A DNA stretch of 64,000 nt from Candidatus Kapaibacterium sp. (GTDB taxonomy: Bacteria > Bacteroidota > Ignavibacteria > Kapaibacteriales > UBA4661). Within the stretch, counting starts at the first letter, position 1, and each line of letters opens with the position of its first letter. The stretch spans positions 1 through 64,000 of the forward strand of contig JALONG010000020.1 in NCBI GenBank assembly GCA_025455065.1, in the 5' to 3' direction. Below the pieces are notes generated by a model. The model made no database searches and was not told where the DNA came from. It saw nothing but the letters and a program-made list of their open reading frames with translations. Position numbers and translations under genes: made by a program. Shown here in pieces: positions 18,632 to 27,368 of the stretch.

Positions 18632-20305
18632 TTAGTCTTGACGGGAAGCGGCAAGAATAGCATCAATGTCAATTTCGCTTGAACTTGATTCTTCGATTTG
18701 ACGACCGCCGCTGGTACCGTTGCGCAAAGCATTGATGATAACATCCGGCAGTGCTTCTTTCACAGCACTCTTAATGTCTTCCTCATTCGCCAAATGGCGC
18801 TCTACGGCTTCCTCAACGCGGGAGCGAATGGCATCCGCCATCATATCGTCGGCAAGTGTTTTGGCGATTTTACCCATGTCGTTAGACATTTGTTTCATCG
18901 CCACGCCCAAGCCTTCTTCACCCAAACCGGCAGCTACGCGGGTCATATCTTCTGCCATACCTTTGAGCGAGGAAAGCTGGCTCTTGCCGGAATCTTCCAT
19001 TTTCTTGAGCATCTTGTCCATACGTTCTTCTTCTTCGGTGTAGAAGAGCGAAACCGCCATAAGAGCAAGCAGCGTAAATTCCAAAAGAATAGCAAAGAAC
19101 ATCACCGACGGGCGTGCGGCAGGAATAAACTTCAAACCGCGAATACCTACCACGATGATAAGAATAGCAGCACCACCGTAAGCAAAACCTGTTACGTTGT
19201 TGGCATACCGCTCCGTGAAGTGGTGCGCCATGTAGAGGCGAAGCGCCGGCATAATTTTCCAGCGACCTTTTTGCCAATCCTGTGCAGCTTTCAAATTCTC
19301 AATTTCCGTCATTACAGCTTCAGAATACGACTCTTGAATACGACCATACATCGTTTCATTGCGGAAACCGAGAATACCGCCCACCTGAACTTCAGCGTCA
19401 AAAGCATTACGGAATGCCGCCATCACATTTGCCATTGAAGAACCTTGCTGCTTGACGGCTGCAATTTCGTGGTCAGGCTGCGTACGCGCCCAAACTTTCG
19501 CAAAAATTTGCTTGATAAAGTTGGGATTGTCGTTGTAGAACTTTTCAAAATCACTGTCTCTAAGTGCGATAATTTCAACCGTTTCTTTGTTGAAGCCCGT
19601 ATTGAGGCGAATTTTGGTTTTGGTATTTGCCATTTCGCGCTCAAATTTCTGCGAAATGTACCCAATGCTTGGAGGCAGCATCATTGTTACAATCATGGCA
19701 ATAATAAAACCCATGTCAAGCGCGAGAATGATAAATCCCCAACTTTCAAGCATAATCGCTTCTTCACCAAGTTTTGGACATTTGGTGTACCATTCTCCGG
19801 TCTTTTTGGAATACCCGTCTTTTTCCGCCTGTGCCATGATGACTCTGCCCTGCTCATCTTTTTCCGGCTGCTTAGTCACGGGATCCACTTTCGGCACAGT
19901 AACTTTTTCTTCACGTGCAGCAAAGCCGTCAAAGTCGAAAATGTATTCTTTGTTAATATATTCCCCTTTTACCGGAACATCAGCGTACCACATATAATCG
20001 CCTTTGGTATGCTTGAGCGGTATTCTGCGTTTTTGCTTCTCTTCGCCGCCACCCTCGACAACTTCTTCAATAAAACGGTCGCCGCTTGATTTGTCTTCAA
20101 CAACTTTTGCCGTCGCCACAACGCCGTCTTTGAACTTCACGAGCGTTGTTTTTTCATCTTCTGGGTGGAACTGCGAAAGCAAGAACCCGCGAATAATGGA
20201 CGGTGTAGCAAAGTAGTGGAAACCTACCGTAATAACAACGGCGAGGAAAAAAAACACGCCGTAATGAACGATGGACGGTTTGTATTGTGAACCGTGGGAA
20301 CTCAT
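18632..20305 (-). CDS. Unrecognised 557-residue membrane protein, four TM segments
   Basis: The start ATG is preceded by AGGAG at an 8-base distance. Hydrophobic segments lie at about residues 12-32, 190-212, 378-400 and 408-430. Between TM1 and TM2 is a charged domain of about 155 residues rich in Lys and Glu, probably outside the cytoplasm. Between TM2 and TM3 is a mixed helical domain, and the C-terminal 125 residues form amphipathic helices (KMLKKMEDSGK, MKQMSNDMGKIAKTL) with a Ser-rich acidic end. It has no signal peptide cleavage site and no known motif. The plan of few TM helices plus a long helical tail recalls MotA/TolQ/ZorA-type energisers, but I see none of their conserved residues. 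It sits alone between a terminator and a gap of about 480 bases. Confidence 0.75.
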   Translation of the reverse strand: MSSHGSQYKPSIVHYGVFFFLAVVITVGFHYFATPSIIRGFLLSQFHPEDEKTTLVKFKDGVVATAKVVEDKSSGDRFIEEVVEGGGEEKQKRRIPLKHTKGDYMWYADVPVKGEYINKEYIFDFDGFAAREEKVTVPKVDPVTKQPEKDEQGRVIMAQAEKDGYSKKTGEWYTKCPKLGEEAIMLESWGFIILALDMGFIIAMIVTMMLPPSIGYISQKFEREMANTKTKIRLNTGFNKETVEIIALRDSDFEKFYNDNPNFIKQIFAKVWARTQPDHEIAAVKQQGSSMANVMAAFRNAFDAEVQVGGILGFRNETMYGRIQESYSEAVMTEIENLKAAQDWQKGRWKIMPALRLYMAHHFTERYANNVTGFAYGGAAILIIVVGIRGLKFIPAARPSVMFFAILLEFTLLALMAVSLFYTEEEERMDKMLKKMEDSGKSQLSSLKGMAEDMTRVAAGLGEEGLGVAMKQMSNDMGKIAKTLADDMMADAIRSRVEEAVERHLANEEDIKSAVKEALPDVIINALRNGTSGGRQIEESSSSEIDIDAILAASRQD

Positions 20306-20786
20306 TGTACAAACTCCTAAAAAGTGAAGAATAATTTTACTTTCATACTTGCGGTTGCGGTATAGCCAACGGACAGTCAGGAAACATCACCATTTTTACC
20401 GATGAAATCGTTCAAAAAAGTTTTACAAAAAATAGATGTAAGAATAATTTTTGAACTGTCAGCCCTTGTATCACGCGCTCTTTGAGCAAAGACTAAGCGG
20501 AAAAACTAAGGCGAGATTCCGCATCATGCGCACAGGCAAAACCACGTTGAACCGAAAAGGTTGAACCTCAAGGGTTGAGCTTCAATGCTGCGGCGATAGT
20601 TTGCTGCAAAAAATATCGCGTTATCCTGTAATATAAAGGCACGGCGAGTTTTTTGCAAGAAGTATTATTCTGCCCTACTCACACGTCCTGATTTTACGCT
20701 CTTTTGTTCATTGCACGGGCAATAAACGTCCGTATTTATCCAAGCTACGCACTTCTTATGTTATTTCCAAATCTCCAAAAAAAATT
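20306..20786. other. Intergenic region, 481 bases, no gene seen
   Basis: It contains the upstream region of the minus-strand membrane-protein gene (AGGAG near its start) and the 3' flank of the TraB/GumN gene. Short GGTTGA-type words recur around 20550-20580. I found neither a terminator nor a gene. Confidence 0.5.
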
Positions 20787-21908
20787 TCACCTGACAGGCG
20801 TAAGACGAAAACCTTGTTTGCGCAAAAGATTGATAACACCCTGTTCTCCCGCAAGATGCCCCGCACCGACGGCAATAAATGTTGATTTTGACCGAATCAT
20901 TCGCTCCAAAATTGGTATCCATGCGCGATTGCGGCGATTCAGCAGCACTTCCTCGAACTCGCCTGCTTCCTGCGCCCGAAGGAGTTCCAATAAATCAGAA
21001 ATTTTACCTTCTTTGTAGAGTTTCGTTACGCTCTGCAAACTCAGCCCAGAGGCTTCAGTGCTAGGATTCATCATGCTTTTGAGGTCGCCGACAAGCATTT
21101 CCGCTTGCTGTTTGTAGGGGAGATAATCAAACAGTGCAAGCTGTTCTTCAACTGTTTCTATGCCGAGTGTCGGCTTTTTTTGCTTTTTAGCGAGACTCAC
21201 AAATTCCTCTTCATATGATGTTTGCTCACATTCTTGCTCTCCTTCCAAGAGCATTGTTCCCAAAAACATCGGTTTCATGCGGTTCATCGGGGGAAAAAGC
21301 GGTACGCCCAGAGAATCTTGAAAATATGCGCGGACAAACTCCATAGAAGCCGTATCCAAGAGCATTTCCAGCGTCGTATCGCCTTTCATCAATGCGCCTT
21401 TTTCCAGCAGTCCGAACATATCGCCGCCCTCAATATTCCCCATGTCAATTTCCATGGCAAGTTGTTTTGTTTGGCTGAAAACCCGCTTGGTTGCTTTGCT
21501 CATCACCACATCATTCTCACAAATGAGATGAATTGTTCCAAAAAGATACGACGGCGCTTTCAAGCCATTTCCGTCTATTTTCCAAAGCAGAGAATTTACA
21601 GGCAAAACATCGTCTTTCCTCATCGTAGCATAGACATTCTTGTCTGTGCCATAAACGCCGCTAGGCGTAACGACAGGAATTCTACAGGCTGCTGCCGTTA
21701 GAATACTATACGCTGCGCTTAACTGAGTGTTTTTCCTCGCCGTAGCACAGACATTCTTGTCTGTGCCATAAACGCCGTGAGGCGTAACGACAGGAATTGT
21801 GCGAGCAACTACCGATGGAAGATTATACGCTGCGCGTATTGGTGGCACAGACAAGAATGTCTGTGCTACAGTGAGGAATGTGAGGAGAATTGGCAATCGA
21901 ACAATCAT
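20787..21908 (-). CDS. TraB/GumN-family protein with repeat-derived N-terminal insert
   Basis: The 373-residue product has an N-terminal signal-like segment and, from about residue 107, the TraB/GumN domain: LLWKIDGNG, FGTIHLI, later AMEIDMGN and near the end AVGAGHLAGEQGVINLLRKQGF. The family is related to Tiki metalloproteases; GTIH and GAGHLAG carry the expected metal-binding residues. Residues from about 13 to 98 are unusual: they are encoded by three copies of a GCACAGACA-type palindrome and a 117-base direct repeat that adds 39 residues in frame (IPVVTP.GVYGTDKNV.AT at 38-56 and again at 77-95). The start overlaps the stop of the amidase gene by four bases (ATGA), so translation is coupled. 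Confidence 0.82.
   Translation of the reverse strand: MIVRLPILLTFLTVAQTFLSVPPIRAAYNLPSVVARTIPVVTPHGVYGTDKNVCATARKNTQLSAAYSILTAAACRIPVVTPSGVYGTDKNVYATMRKDDVLPVNSLLWKIDGNGLKAPSYLFGTIHLICENDVVMSKATKRVFSQTKQLAMEIDMGNIEGGDMFGLLEKGALMKGDTTLEMLLDTASMEFVRAYFQDSLGVPLFPPMNRMKPMFLGTMLLEGEQECEQTSYEEEFVSLAKKQKKPTLGIETVEEQLALFDYLPYKQQAEMLVGDLKSMMNPSTEASGLSLQSVTKLYKEGKISDLLELLRAQEAGEFEEVLLNRRNRAWIPILERMIRSKSTFIAVGAGHLAGEQGVINLLRKQGFRLTPVR
21615..21870. repeat. In-frame tandem repeat with palindromes inside the TraB/GumN gene
   Basis: Two direct copies of about 117 bases (21615-21731 and 21732-21848) each contain the palindrome with arms near GCACAGACA and TGTCTGTGC. A third palindrome follows in opposite orientation (21842-21870). 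Since 117 is a multiple of three, the reading frame stays open. The same palindrome is intergenic at 8374-8552. Confidence 0.85.
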
Positions 21909-23782
21909 TTGGAAACCGCTTTGGATGTAGTTTTGGAAGGCGTGGAAGTATGTTTTGACGAAGATTTTGTTACCGTTTTTGTCGAAGCGGCTTTTTGTGG
22001 TGCAACTTTGGTAACGGGCGCAACTTTTGTGTCTGTGGCGGGATTACCGGAAGAAGAATTGGAGAACTGCCCGTTAATTTGCGCTTCATACCGCATACGA
22101 AATGCTTTGATTGCCCTGCAAATAGCGCTTGCCATCTGGGTTTGTCCGCGTTCCGATTTCAGAAATTTTTCGTCTTTTTTGTTCGACAAAAATCCTGTTT
22201 CAATCAGCATATTCGGCATCGAAGCGCCCACCAGCACAAGAAAACCGGCTTGATTGACACCGCGAACGCCGATTTCTCGCATTTTCTTCACTTCCGCACT
22301 TATCATCGCGGCTGCCATGTCGCTGTATTTCACAAAAGCGCTTTGTGCCATGCTTACAACAATAAACTGCTCGTCGGTAAGCGGTTTGTAGCGTTTCGGG
22401 TTATCTTCTAATTTTATCACCGCATTTTCCATTTCTGCAACCCGCACGGCATCTTCGTTTCTGCCCGGTCGCAAAATGTAAACCTCAAAACCGTTTGCTT
22501 TTGTAGGCTTTTTCGGAGTAGAATTGCAGTGAATACTGATGAACAATTTTCCCCCGTTTTCATTGGCAATCTGCCCGCGCCTATCAAGTTCGACAAACGT
22601 GTCATCGGTGCGCGTATAGACGATTTTTGTTCCCGGAAGCGCCTTTTTGAGCAGTACGCCGAGTTTTTTCACAATACCCAAGGTTACATCTTTTTCTTTC
22701 GTTTTTCCCACACCAATCGCGCCACCGTCCTTGCCGCCATGACCCGCATCAAGAACAATTACATCCAATGCCCATTTTTTTTTTGCCGAACTGAAGTCGT
22801 TATCGCCTTGTGCGTCCTTTTTTTTTTCGCTCTGTTTTTCCTTCGAGGAAGCGCTTGGTTTCTTGCTTATCGGCTCATTGTTCGTGGAGTTTTTTTTTTC
22901 GGCAGTTGGCTTTGTTTTTACGGCTTGGAATAAAAGGCGCGAAACAAGTAATTGCGCTGCATACCGCGTTGTTCCTGAATTTTTGGGATATTTTTCTAGC
23001 TGCTGTGGAGAATGAAGCGATGTTTTTTGCGGTAATTCGTCCATTTCACGCCGTTTTACATCTTGTGGCAAAATGTACAAATTGCGCGTTGGTTTGCGAA
23101 ATTGCTTGGAAGGCTGTTGTGGAGCGGGTTGTGGGGAAGGTTGAGTAGCATTGCTCTTCGGCAACCCCATTTCAACCACGTCGGGAAGCGGTTTTCGGGC
23201 AATCGTTGTTTGTGTTTCTAATGCCTGCGGAGCGTCATTTTCCTCATTACCAAAACTTTTTAAGACGATAGTTGCATCTTGCTCATCTACTTCGTACACG
23301 CCATTATCCGCCAAAAGCCGCAGTACGTCATCCACCGGAAGCAAGATTCGCCCCGTTTGCAGTGCCACAGGGTGCAGCATCTGTGTCAAACTTACCGAAT
23401 CACTGTTCACCGCTTGCACCGCCACACAATGCGCATCGGCGGCAAACGCCAAAACGTGCGTTGGCGTGAGAAGCACTGCAAGAATACCTTCGGTGCGAAG
23501 TTCGCAATCCAGCGCCAATGCAAGCGCCAAAGGCTCAACGTACAAGCGTCCGGCCACTTCTACCGTCGTCATAATTTTCGTCGGCTTTTTATCCAGATGC
23601 ACAGCGTAATGCGCTTTGGGGAAGGGTAAATCGTCATACCGCTCTTGTGCTGCAAGAGGGAATACGGCACGAATGGTCAGCAGAAAAAGCCCTGCAAACA
23701 TGATAGCATGACGCTTCGTGGCATAGTGAAAAAATTTCACGGCGAACCCGACCAAGAAATGGAAAACAGAAACAATCATCAT
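21905..23782 (-). CDS. N-acetylmuramoyl-L-alanine amidase (Amidase_3)
   Basis: I place the start at the ATG whose first base is 23782, giving 625 residues, because it overlaps the corA stop as TAATG. A second in-frame Met about 27 residues later would start a cleaner signal peptide (MFAGLFLLTIRAVFPLAAQ). Next comes a copper-amine-oxidase-like or AMIN-like beta domain (about 50-190), then a Pro/Lys/Ser-rich linker. The catalytic Amidase_3 domain has DAGHGGKDGGA, RRGQIANE, FISIHCNST and MLIETGFLSN, which contain the zinc ligands and catalytic Glu. The enzyme cuts stem peptides from peptidoglycan in the periplasm. The tail is Thr/Lys/Ser-rich and low in complexity. The gene lies between corA and traB/gumN and overlaps both. 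Confidence 0.9.
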   Translation of the reverse strand: MMIVSVFHFLVGFAVKFFHYATKRHAIMFAGLFLLTIRAVFPLAAQERYDDLPFPKAHYAVHLDKKPTKIMTTVEVAGRLYVEPLALALALDCELRTEGILAVLLTPTHVLAFAADAHCVAVQAVNSDSVSLTQMLHPVALQTGRILLPVDDVLRLLADNGVYEVDEQDATIVLKSFGNEENDAPQALETQTTIARKPLPDVVEMGLPKSNATQPSPQPAPQQPSKQFRKPTRNLYILPQDVKRREMDELPQKTSLHSPQQLEKYPKNSGTTRYAAQLLVSRLLFQAVKTKPTAEKKNSTNNEPISKKPSASSKEKQSEKKKDAQGDNDFSSAKKKWALDVIVLDAGHGGKDGGAIGVGKTKEKDVTLGIVKKLGVLLKKALPGTKIVYTRTDDTFVELDRRGQIANENGGKLFISIHCNSTPKKPTKANGFEVYILRPGRNEDAVRVAEMENAVIKLEDNPKRYKPLTDEQFIVVSMAQSAFVKYSDMAAAMISAEVKKMREIGVRGVNQAGFLVLVGASMPNMLIETGFLSNKKDEKFLKSERGQTQMASAICRAIKAFRMRYEAQINGQFSNSSSGNPATDTKVAPVTKVAPQKAASTKTVTKSSSKHTSTPSKTTSKAVSK

Positions 23783-24825
23783 TATCCCCACCACCCTTTC
23801 CGACGGAATACAAAAAGCATTCCGCTTCCAATCGTAAACAGCAACCCTAACACAAAGTAGTATCCATATCGCCATTTAAGTTCAGGCAAATGTTCAAAAT
23901 TCATTCCGTAAATACCGGTAATGAGCGTCAGTGGTAGAAAAATTGTTGAGAGCATTGTCAAAACCTTCATAATCGAATTCATTTTGTTCGATGTTACCGA
24001 CAAGTGCGCATCCACAAGCCCGTTGATAATATCGCGGTAGGATTCGGACACGTCCACAATCCGCACCAAATGGTCATACACGTTGCGGTAATACGCCATT
24101 TCTTCGGTGGAAACAAGTTCAAACTCGCCTCTCGCCAAACGGCTTAAAATCTCGCGTTGATAGGTAGTAATGCGTTTGAAGCGCTGCATGGATTTTTTCA
24201 ACCGCAGAATCTGCACAAGCAAATCGGGACTGTTAGAAGCAATGACGCGGTTTTCCGCTTCTTCCAAGACATCATCGAAATACTCCATAACGGGCGCATA
24301 TTGGTCAACGATTTGGTCAATGACGATGTGAAAAAGATAGTCCGGTCCACGCCCCAAAATATTTTGATTTTTCCAGCACAGTTGCATCGTGTATTCAACG
24401 GCTAAGGACGGCTCGTAATGGTGCGTTACGATGTAATTCTCTCCCAAAAATGCGTTCAACTGCCGAGTACGAAAATTGATACTAAGCGGCGGATCTTCAT
24501 CATTCTCATCAACCGCATGAATCCTTGCTCCCAAAGGAATATCCACCGGATTAAAAATCACGTAAAGGTAATCGCTGTAATCTTCCACTTTGGGAAAATG
24601 GTCGCCTTCTTCAGGCTGGATGCGCTCTCGCTGACAGTCTTCGACTGCCAAATGGTGAAATAAAAACATCTGAATCAGCACGGTTTCCTCTTCCTGCTCC
24701 GTCGGATTGGTCATATCTACCCAGATAGTCCAATCCTTAAAATCCGGCTCAGTCTGCAAAATACAGAGTTCGCGGATTGTGAGTTGCTTGAGTTTACCGT
24801 TGTTATGACCGACGATTGTTACCAT
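23782..24825 (-). CDS. corA: CorA-type magnesium transporter
   Basis: I chose the ATG at 24825 (347 residues) because sequence upstream of it does not look like CorA and would run into the divergent MscS gene. The protein has the long cytoplasmic funnel with helices of the willow and stalk type, then two C-terminal membrane helices. The signature GMN lies in the loop after the first (ITGIYGMNFEHLPE). CorA forms pentameric Mg2+/Co2+ channels in the inner membrane. The stop codon overlaps the amidase start (TAATG), so corA leads a three-gene coupled unit. The upstream gap to MscS is about 210 bases and must hold divergent promoters. Confidence 0.93.
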   Translation of the reverse strand: MVTIVGHNNGKLKQLTIRELCILQTEPDFKDWTIWVDMTNPTEQEEETVLIQMFLFHHLAVEDCQRERIQPEEGDHFPKVEDYSDYLYVIFNPVDIPLGARIHAVDENDEDPPLSINFRTRQLNAFLGENYIVTHHYEPSLAVEYTMQLCWKNQNILGRGPDYLFHIVIDQIVDQYAPVMEYFDDVLEEAENRVIASNSPDLLVQILRLKKSMQRFKRITTYQREILSRLARGEFELVSTEEMAYYRNVYDHLVRIVDVSESYRDIINGLVDAHLSVTSNKMNSIMKVLTMLSTIFLPLTLITGIYGMNFEHLPELKWRYGYYFVLGLLFTIGSGMLFVFRRKGWWG

Positions 24826-25035
24826 GCGCGGATGACAAAAGGTTTGGGAAACAAAACTTACAAAATTACGGCTCTTTTGCGGAATTTCCCAGAACTCATT
24901 TGTCAATTTCTCGCGCTTTCGTATCTTATTTTGGTGACATCTTCCGCTTTTTCCGTTTTGAAAATCACACTGCACTTGAGAACTCGCAGAAATTAGGCGA
25001 GACTGCGTTTTTCTGACATTTTCATTCCAATTTTT

Positions 25036-26343
25036 ATGGATGCCCAAAGCACAACAGCAACGCATATTGTGGCTCAAACTGTCACTCAAACTACCCCTCA
25101 AACTACCGCAACAGCGCACCCTCAAGCCTTCACCCTCGATTCCGGCTTGGTTGAAACGGTCATGACCTTTGTGCGAGAATTTGGGTTTATTGTGTATGTT
25201 CTGTTGGTGCTTGTGGTAACGGTTTTAGTAATAAATTGGCTCTTCAAACAAACCGTAGAGCGAGTATTAAAGCGCATCGCACCGCATATCAAACCTATTC
25301 ATATCGGAAAATTGCCGGTCCTAAATAAGCGGCTTGAAATGAGCCTTATCTCGACAGGGGCACGTTTACTGCGTTTAGCGATGATTGGCGTAGTTGCGTA
25401 TTTCGTTTTGATTGCTTCGGTTGCATGGTTTTCGTGGTCACCGGAATTTACGCGAAAATTTCTGGACTACCTTCTCAAGCCCGTGCAGAGCGTCTTGGAC
25501 GGTATTCTTGCTTATATTCCGAATCTTTTCACGATTGTCGTTATTCTCTTTTTGACGCGGTATGTTTTGCGGTTTTTGCGGCTTTTTGCCCAAGAACTTG
25601 AGCGCGGAGTGCTGAAATTACCGAACTTTTACCCCGATTGGGCAATGCCCACATACCGTGTTGTGCGGTTTGTCGTTTGGATTTTTACGTTTGCTGCAGT
25701 CTTTCCGTATCTGCCCGGCTCGAACACGCCTGTTTTTCAGGGCTTGTCGGTTGTTTTGGGTGTACTCATTTCGTTTGGTTCTTCCAGTGCAATTACCAAT
25801 ATCATTGCGGGTTTGCTCACCACCTACGCACGACCTTTTAAGCGTGGAGACCGTATCAAAGTTGGCGATGTAACGGGTGATGTCATTGAAAAAACACTGC
25901 TTGTTACGCGGCTTTTGACAATCAAAAACGAAGAAATTACCATACCAAACGCAACGATAATTTCCAGCAATATCGTGAATTACAGCGCTTTAGCCTGTGA
26001 AGGAAAAGACGGCTTGATAATTCACGCCACTATTACTATCGGCTACAACGTGCTTTGGCAAGACGTTCACGGACAACTCATCGCAGCAGCACTGCGTACA
26101 CGCGATATTTTGCCCACACCACAGCCGTTTGTTCTCCAAACATCGCTCAACGATTGGCACGTCAGTTATCAAATCAACGCCTACACCAAAGCAATTCAGC
26201 GCCTGCCTGACATTCAATCCGAACTATTACAACACATCCAAAACACCTTCAACGAAGCGGGCATCGAAATTATGTCTCCGCAAAATCTCACTGTCCGCGA
26301 TGGCAATCAAAGCACGATTCCGGCGCAGTATCGGGTGCATTAG
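25036..26343 (+). CDS. Mechanosensitive channel of the MscS family
   Basis: The 435-residue protein starts with a Thr/Gln-rich tail containing a TQTTPQTTATA repeat-like stretch. Several hydrophobic segments follow (about residues 35-60, 110-135, 155-180, 205-235). The pore-lining helix and MscS beta-domain come next: LGVLISFGSSSAITNIIAGLLTTYARPFKRGDRIKVGDVTGDV is shown by its parts SFGSSSAITNIIAG and RPFKRGDRIKVG. The C-terminal alpha/beta part (PFVLQTSLNDW) completes the family plan. Such channels open under membrane tension and release solutes during osmotic downshock. It is divergent from corA; both handle ions at the inner membrane. The extra N-terminal helices make it longer than E. coli MscS (286 residues). 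Confidence 0.92.
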   Translation: MDAQSTTATHIVAQTVTQTTPQTTATAHPQAFTLDSGLVETVMTFVREFGFIVYVLLVLVVTVLVINWLFKQTVERVLKRIAPHIKPIHIGKLPVLNKRLEMSLISTGARLLRLAMIGVVAYFVLIASVAWFSWSPEFTRKFLDYLLKPVQSVLDGILAYIPNLFTIVVILFLTRYVLRFLRLFAQELERGVLKLPNFYPDWAMPTYRVVRFVVWIFTFAAVFPYLPGSNTPVFQGLSVVLGVLISFGSSSAITNIIAGLLTTYARPFKRGDRIKVGDVTGDVIEKTLLVTRLLTIKNEEITIPNATIISSNIVNYSALACEGKDGLIIHATITIGYNVLWQDVHGQLIAAALRTRDILPTPQPFVLQTSLNDWHVSYQINAYTKAIQRLPDIQSELLQHIQNTFNEAGIEIMSPQNLTVRDGNQSTIPAQYRVH

Positions 26344-26480
26344 TCATTGGTTACTTGGTCATTGGTCAATCAAGTAATGAAGCTATCCACAAGACCTATG
26401 ACCTATGACCTATGACCTATGACCTGTGCCCCATGACCAAGTACATAAGTAACCAAGTAACCAAGCAACCAAACTAACCA
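26344..26480. repeat. Intergenic inverted repeat with 7-base tandem words
   Basis: The left part reads as GGTTACTTGGTCATTGG-type phrases, the centre holds four copies of CCTATGA, and the right part is the complement (ATGACCAAGTAC, AAGTAACCAAGTAACC). The left phrase recurs in frame within pbpC (33955-34048), and the central word recurs at 58437-58468. Confidence 0.8.
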
Positions 26481-26482
26481 CA

Positions 26483-27070
26483 ATGCACATCGTTTTTGTC
26501 CACGGCATTTTTAACACGGGCAGAGTTTTTGCACTCATGGCGCGTGATGCACGTAACCATGGCTTGATTCCTCACACGCCGAGCCTTCGCAAAGCAGACG
26601 GGCGATTACCGGTCGCCAAACTTGCCGAACAGCTTCGACACGTTATAGAAACTCATGTTCCGATAGGTGAGAAATGTTTACTTGTAGGTTTTAGCATGGG
26701 CGGGATTGTGGCGCGGTACTATTTGCAAATGCTGGACGGGGTGAACCGTGTAGAGCGCTTTATTGCTATTGGCAGCCCGCATGAAGGCAGCGTTATGGCG
26801 TATTTTCTCCCCTCAGTCTTTTTTCCGGGAGCGAAAGATTTACGCCCCCAAAGCAAGGTTTTATGCGACTTGCAGGACACGTCACATCAACTGAACGAAC
26901 TTCCTATTATGGCGCTGTACAATCCCATTGACACCATGATAGTTCCGCCTCGCAGTGCCGATTGGAAGGGTGTTCCGTCGTTTTCATCGGGGTGGAATTT
27001 TCATCCTTTTATGCCTTTTTCGCCGAAGGTGCGCAGTATGATGTGGGAGTTTTTGCTGGCTGCACAATAA
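26483..27070 (+). CDS. Alpha/beta hydrolase (lipase/esterase-like)
   Basis: The 195-residue enzyme has an alpha/beta-hydrolase core without a signal peptide. The first strand and oxyanion region are IVFVHGIF (3-10), the nucleophile elbow is GFSMGG with Ser71, the acid is probably the Asp in YNPIDTMI, and the His is in NFHPFM. The stretch AIGSPHEGS is typical of small lipases and triacylglycerol-lipase-like proteins. The substrate is unknown. It sits 139 bases downstream of MscS across a repeat and has no clear partner. Confidence 0.85.
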   Translation: MHIVFVHGIFNTGRVFALMARDARNHGLIPHTPSLRKADGRLPVAKLAEQLRHVIETHVPIGEKCLLVGFSMGGIVARYYLQMLDGVNRVERFIAIGSPHEGSVMAYFLPSVFFPGAKDLRPQSKVLCDLQDTSHQLNELPIMALYNPIDTMIVPPRSADWKGVPSFSSGWNFHPFMPFSPKVRSMMWEFLLAAQ

Positions 27071-27368
27071 CGATAGTATTTGCATCTCTTCTGCCCCAAA
27101 CATCTCTCTGTGTCTCATTCTCAAGCAGGTGTCTCATCAATTGCATCATTTGGAAACGATGCTACGCAATGTGTCAGCAAAGTGGAGTAGTCGAAGTGTC
27201 CGATTTTCCTTACACTGTCAGTTTTTTGCCACACTTTTTTGACGATTTTCCCCGCACAACGACGATTTTACGCCATTTTCAGGCTTTGGCACGATTGTTG
27301 GATAATACGGAATGAACATTTATTCATAATCCACAAATATCCCAATCTCTAGGAGGAGAGCCAACTCT
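27071..27368. other. Upstream region of the TROVE gene, 298 bases
   Basis: No gene was seen. A strong ribosome binding site AGGAGGAG (about 27350-27357) precedes the TROVE start codon. I found no Y-RNA-like fold here by eye. Confidence 0.5.

Noticed and set aside
24826-25125. N-terminal extension of CorA by 100 residues
   Set aside because: The extra residues are Cys/Ser/Arg-rich and unlike CorA, and they overlap the divergent MscS gene by 90 bases.
26395-26425. Short tandem repeat considered as an iteron-type replication origin
   Set aside because: No replication initiator gene, DnaA boxes or AT-rich unwinding region nearby, and the same words occur at other intergenic sites.
27071-27368. 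Y-RNA or tRNA-like gene upstream of the TROVE gene
   Set aside because: No acceptor-like stem, T-loop sequence or T-run ending could be found by eye.
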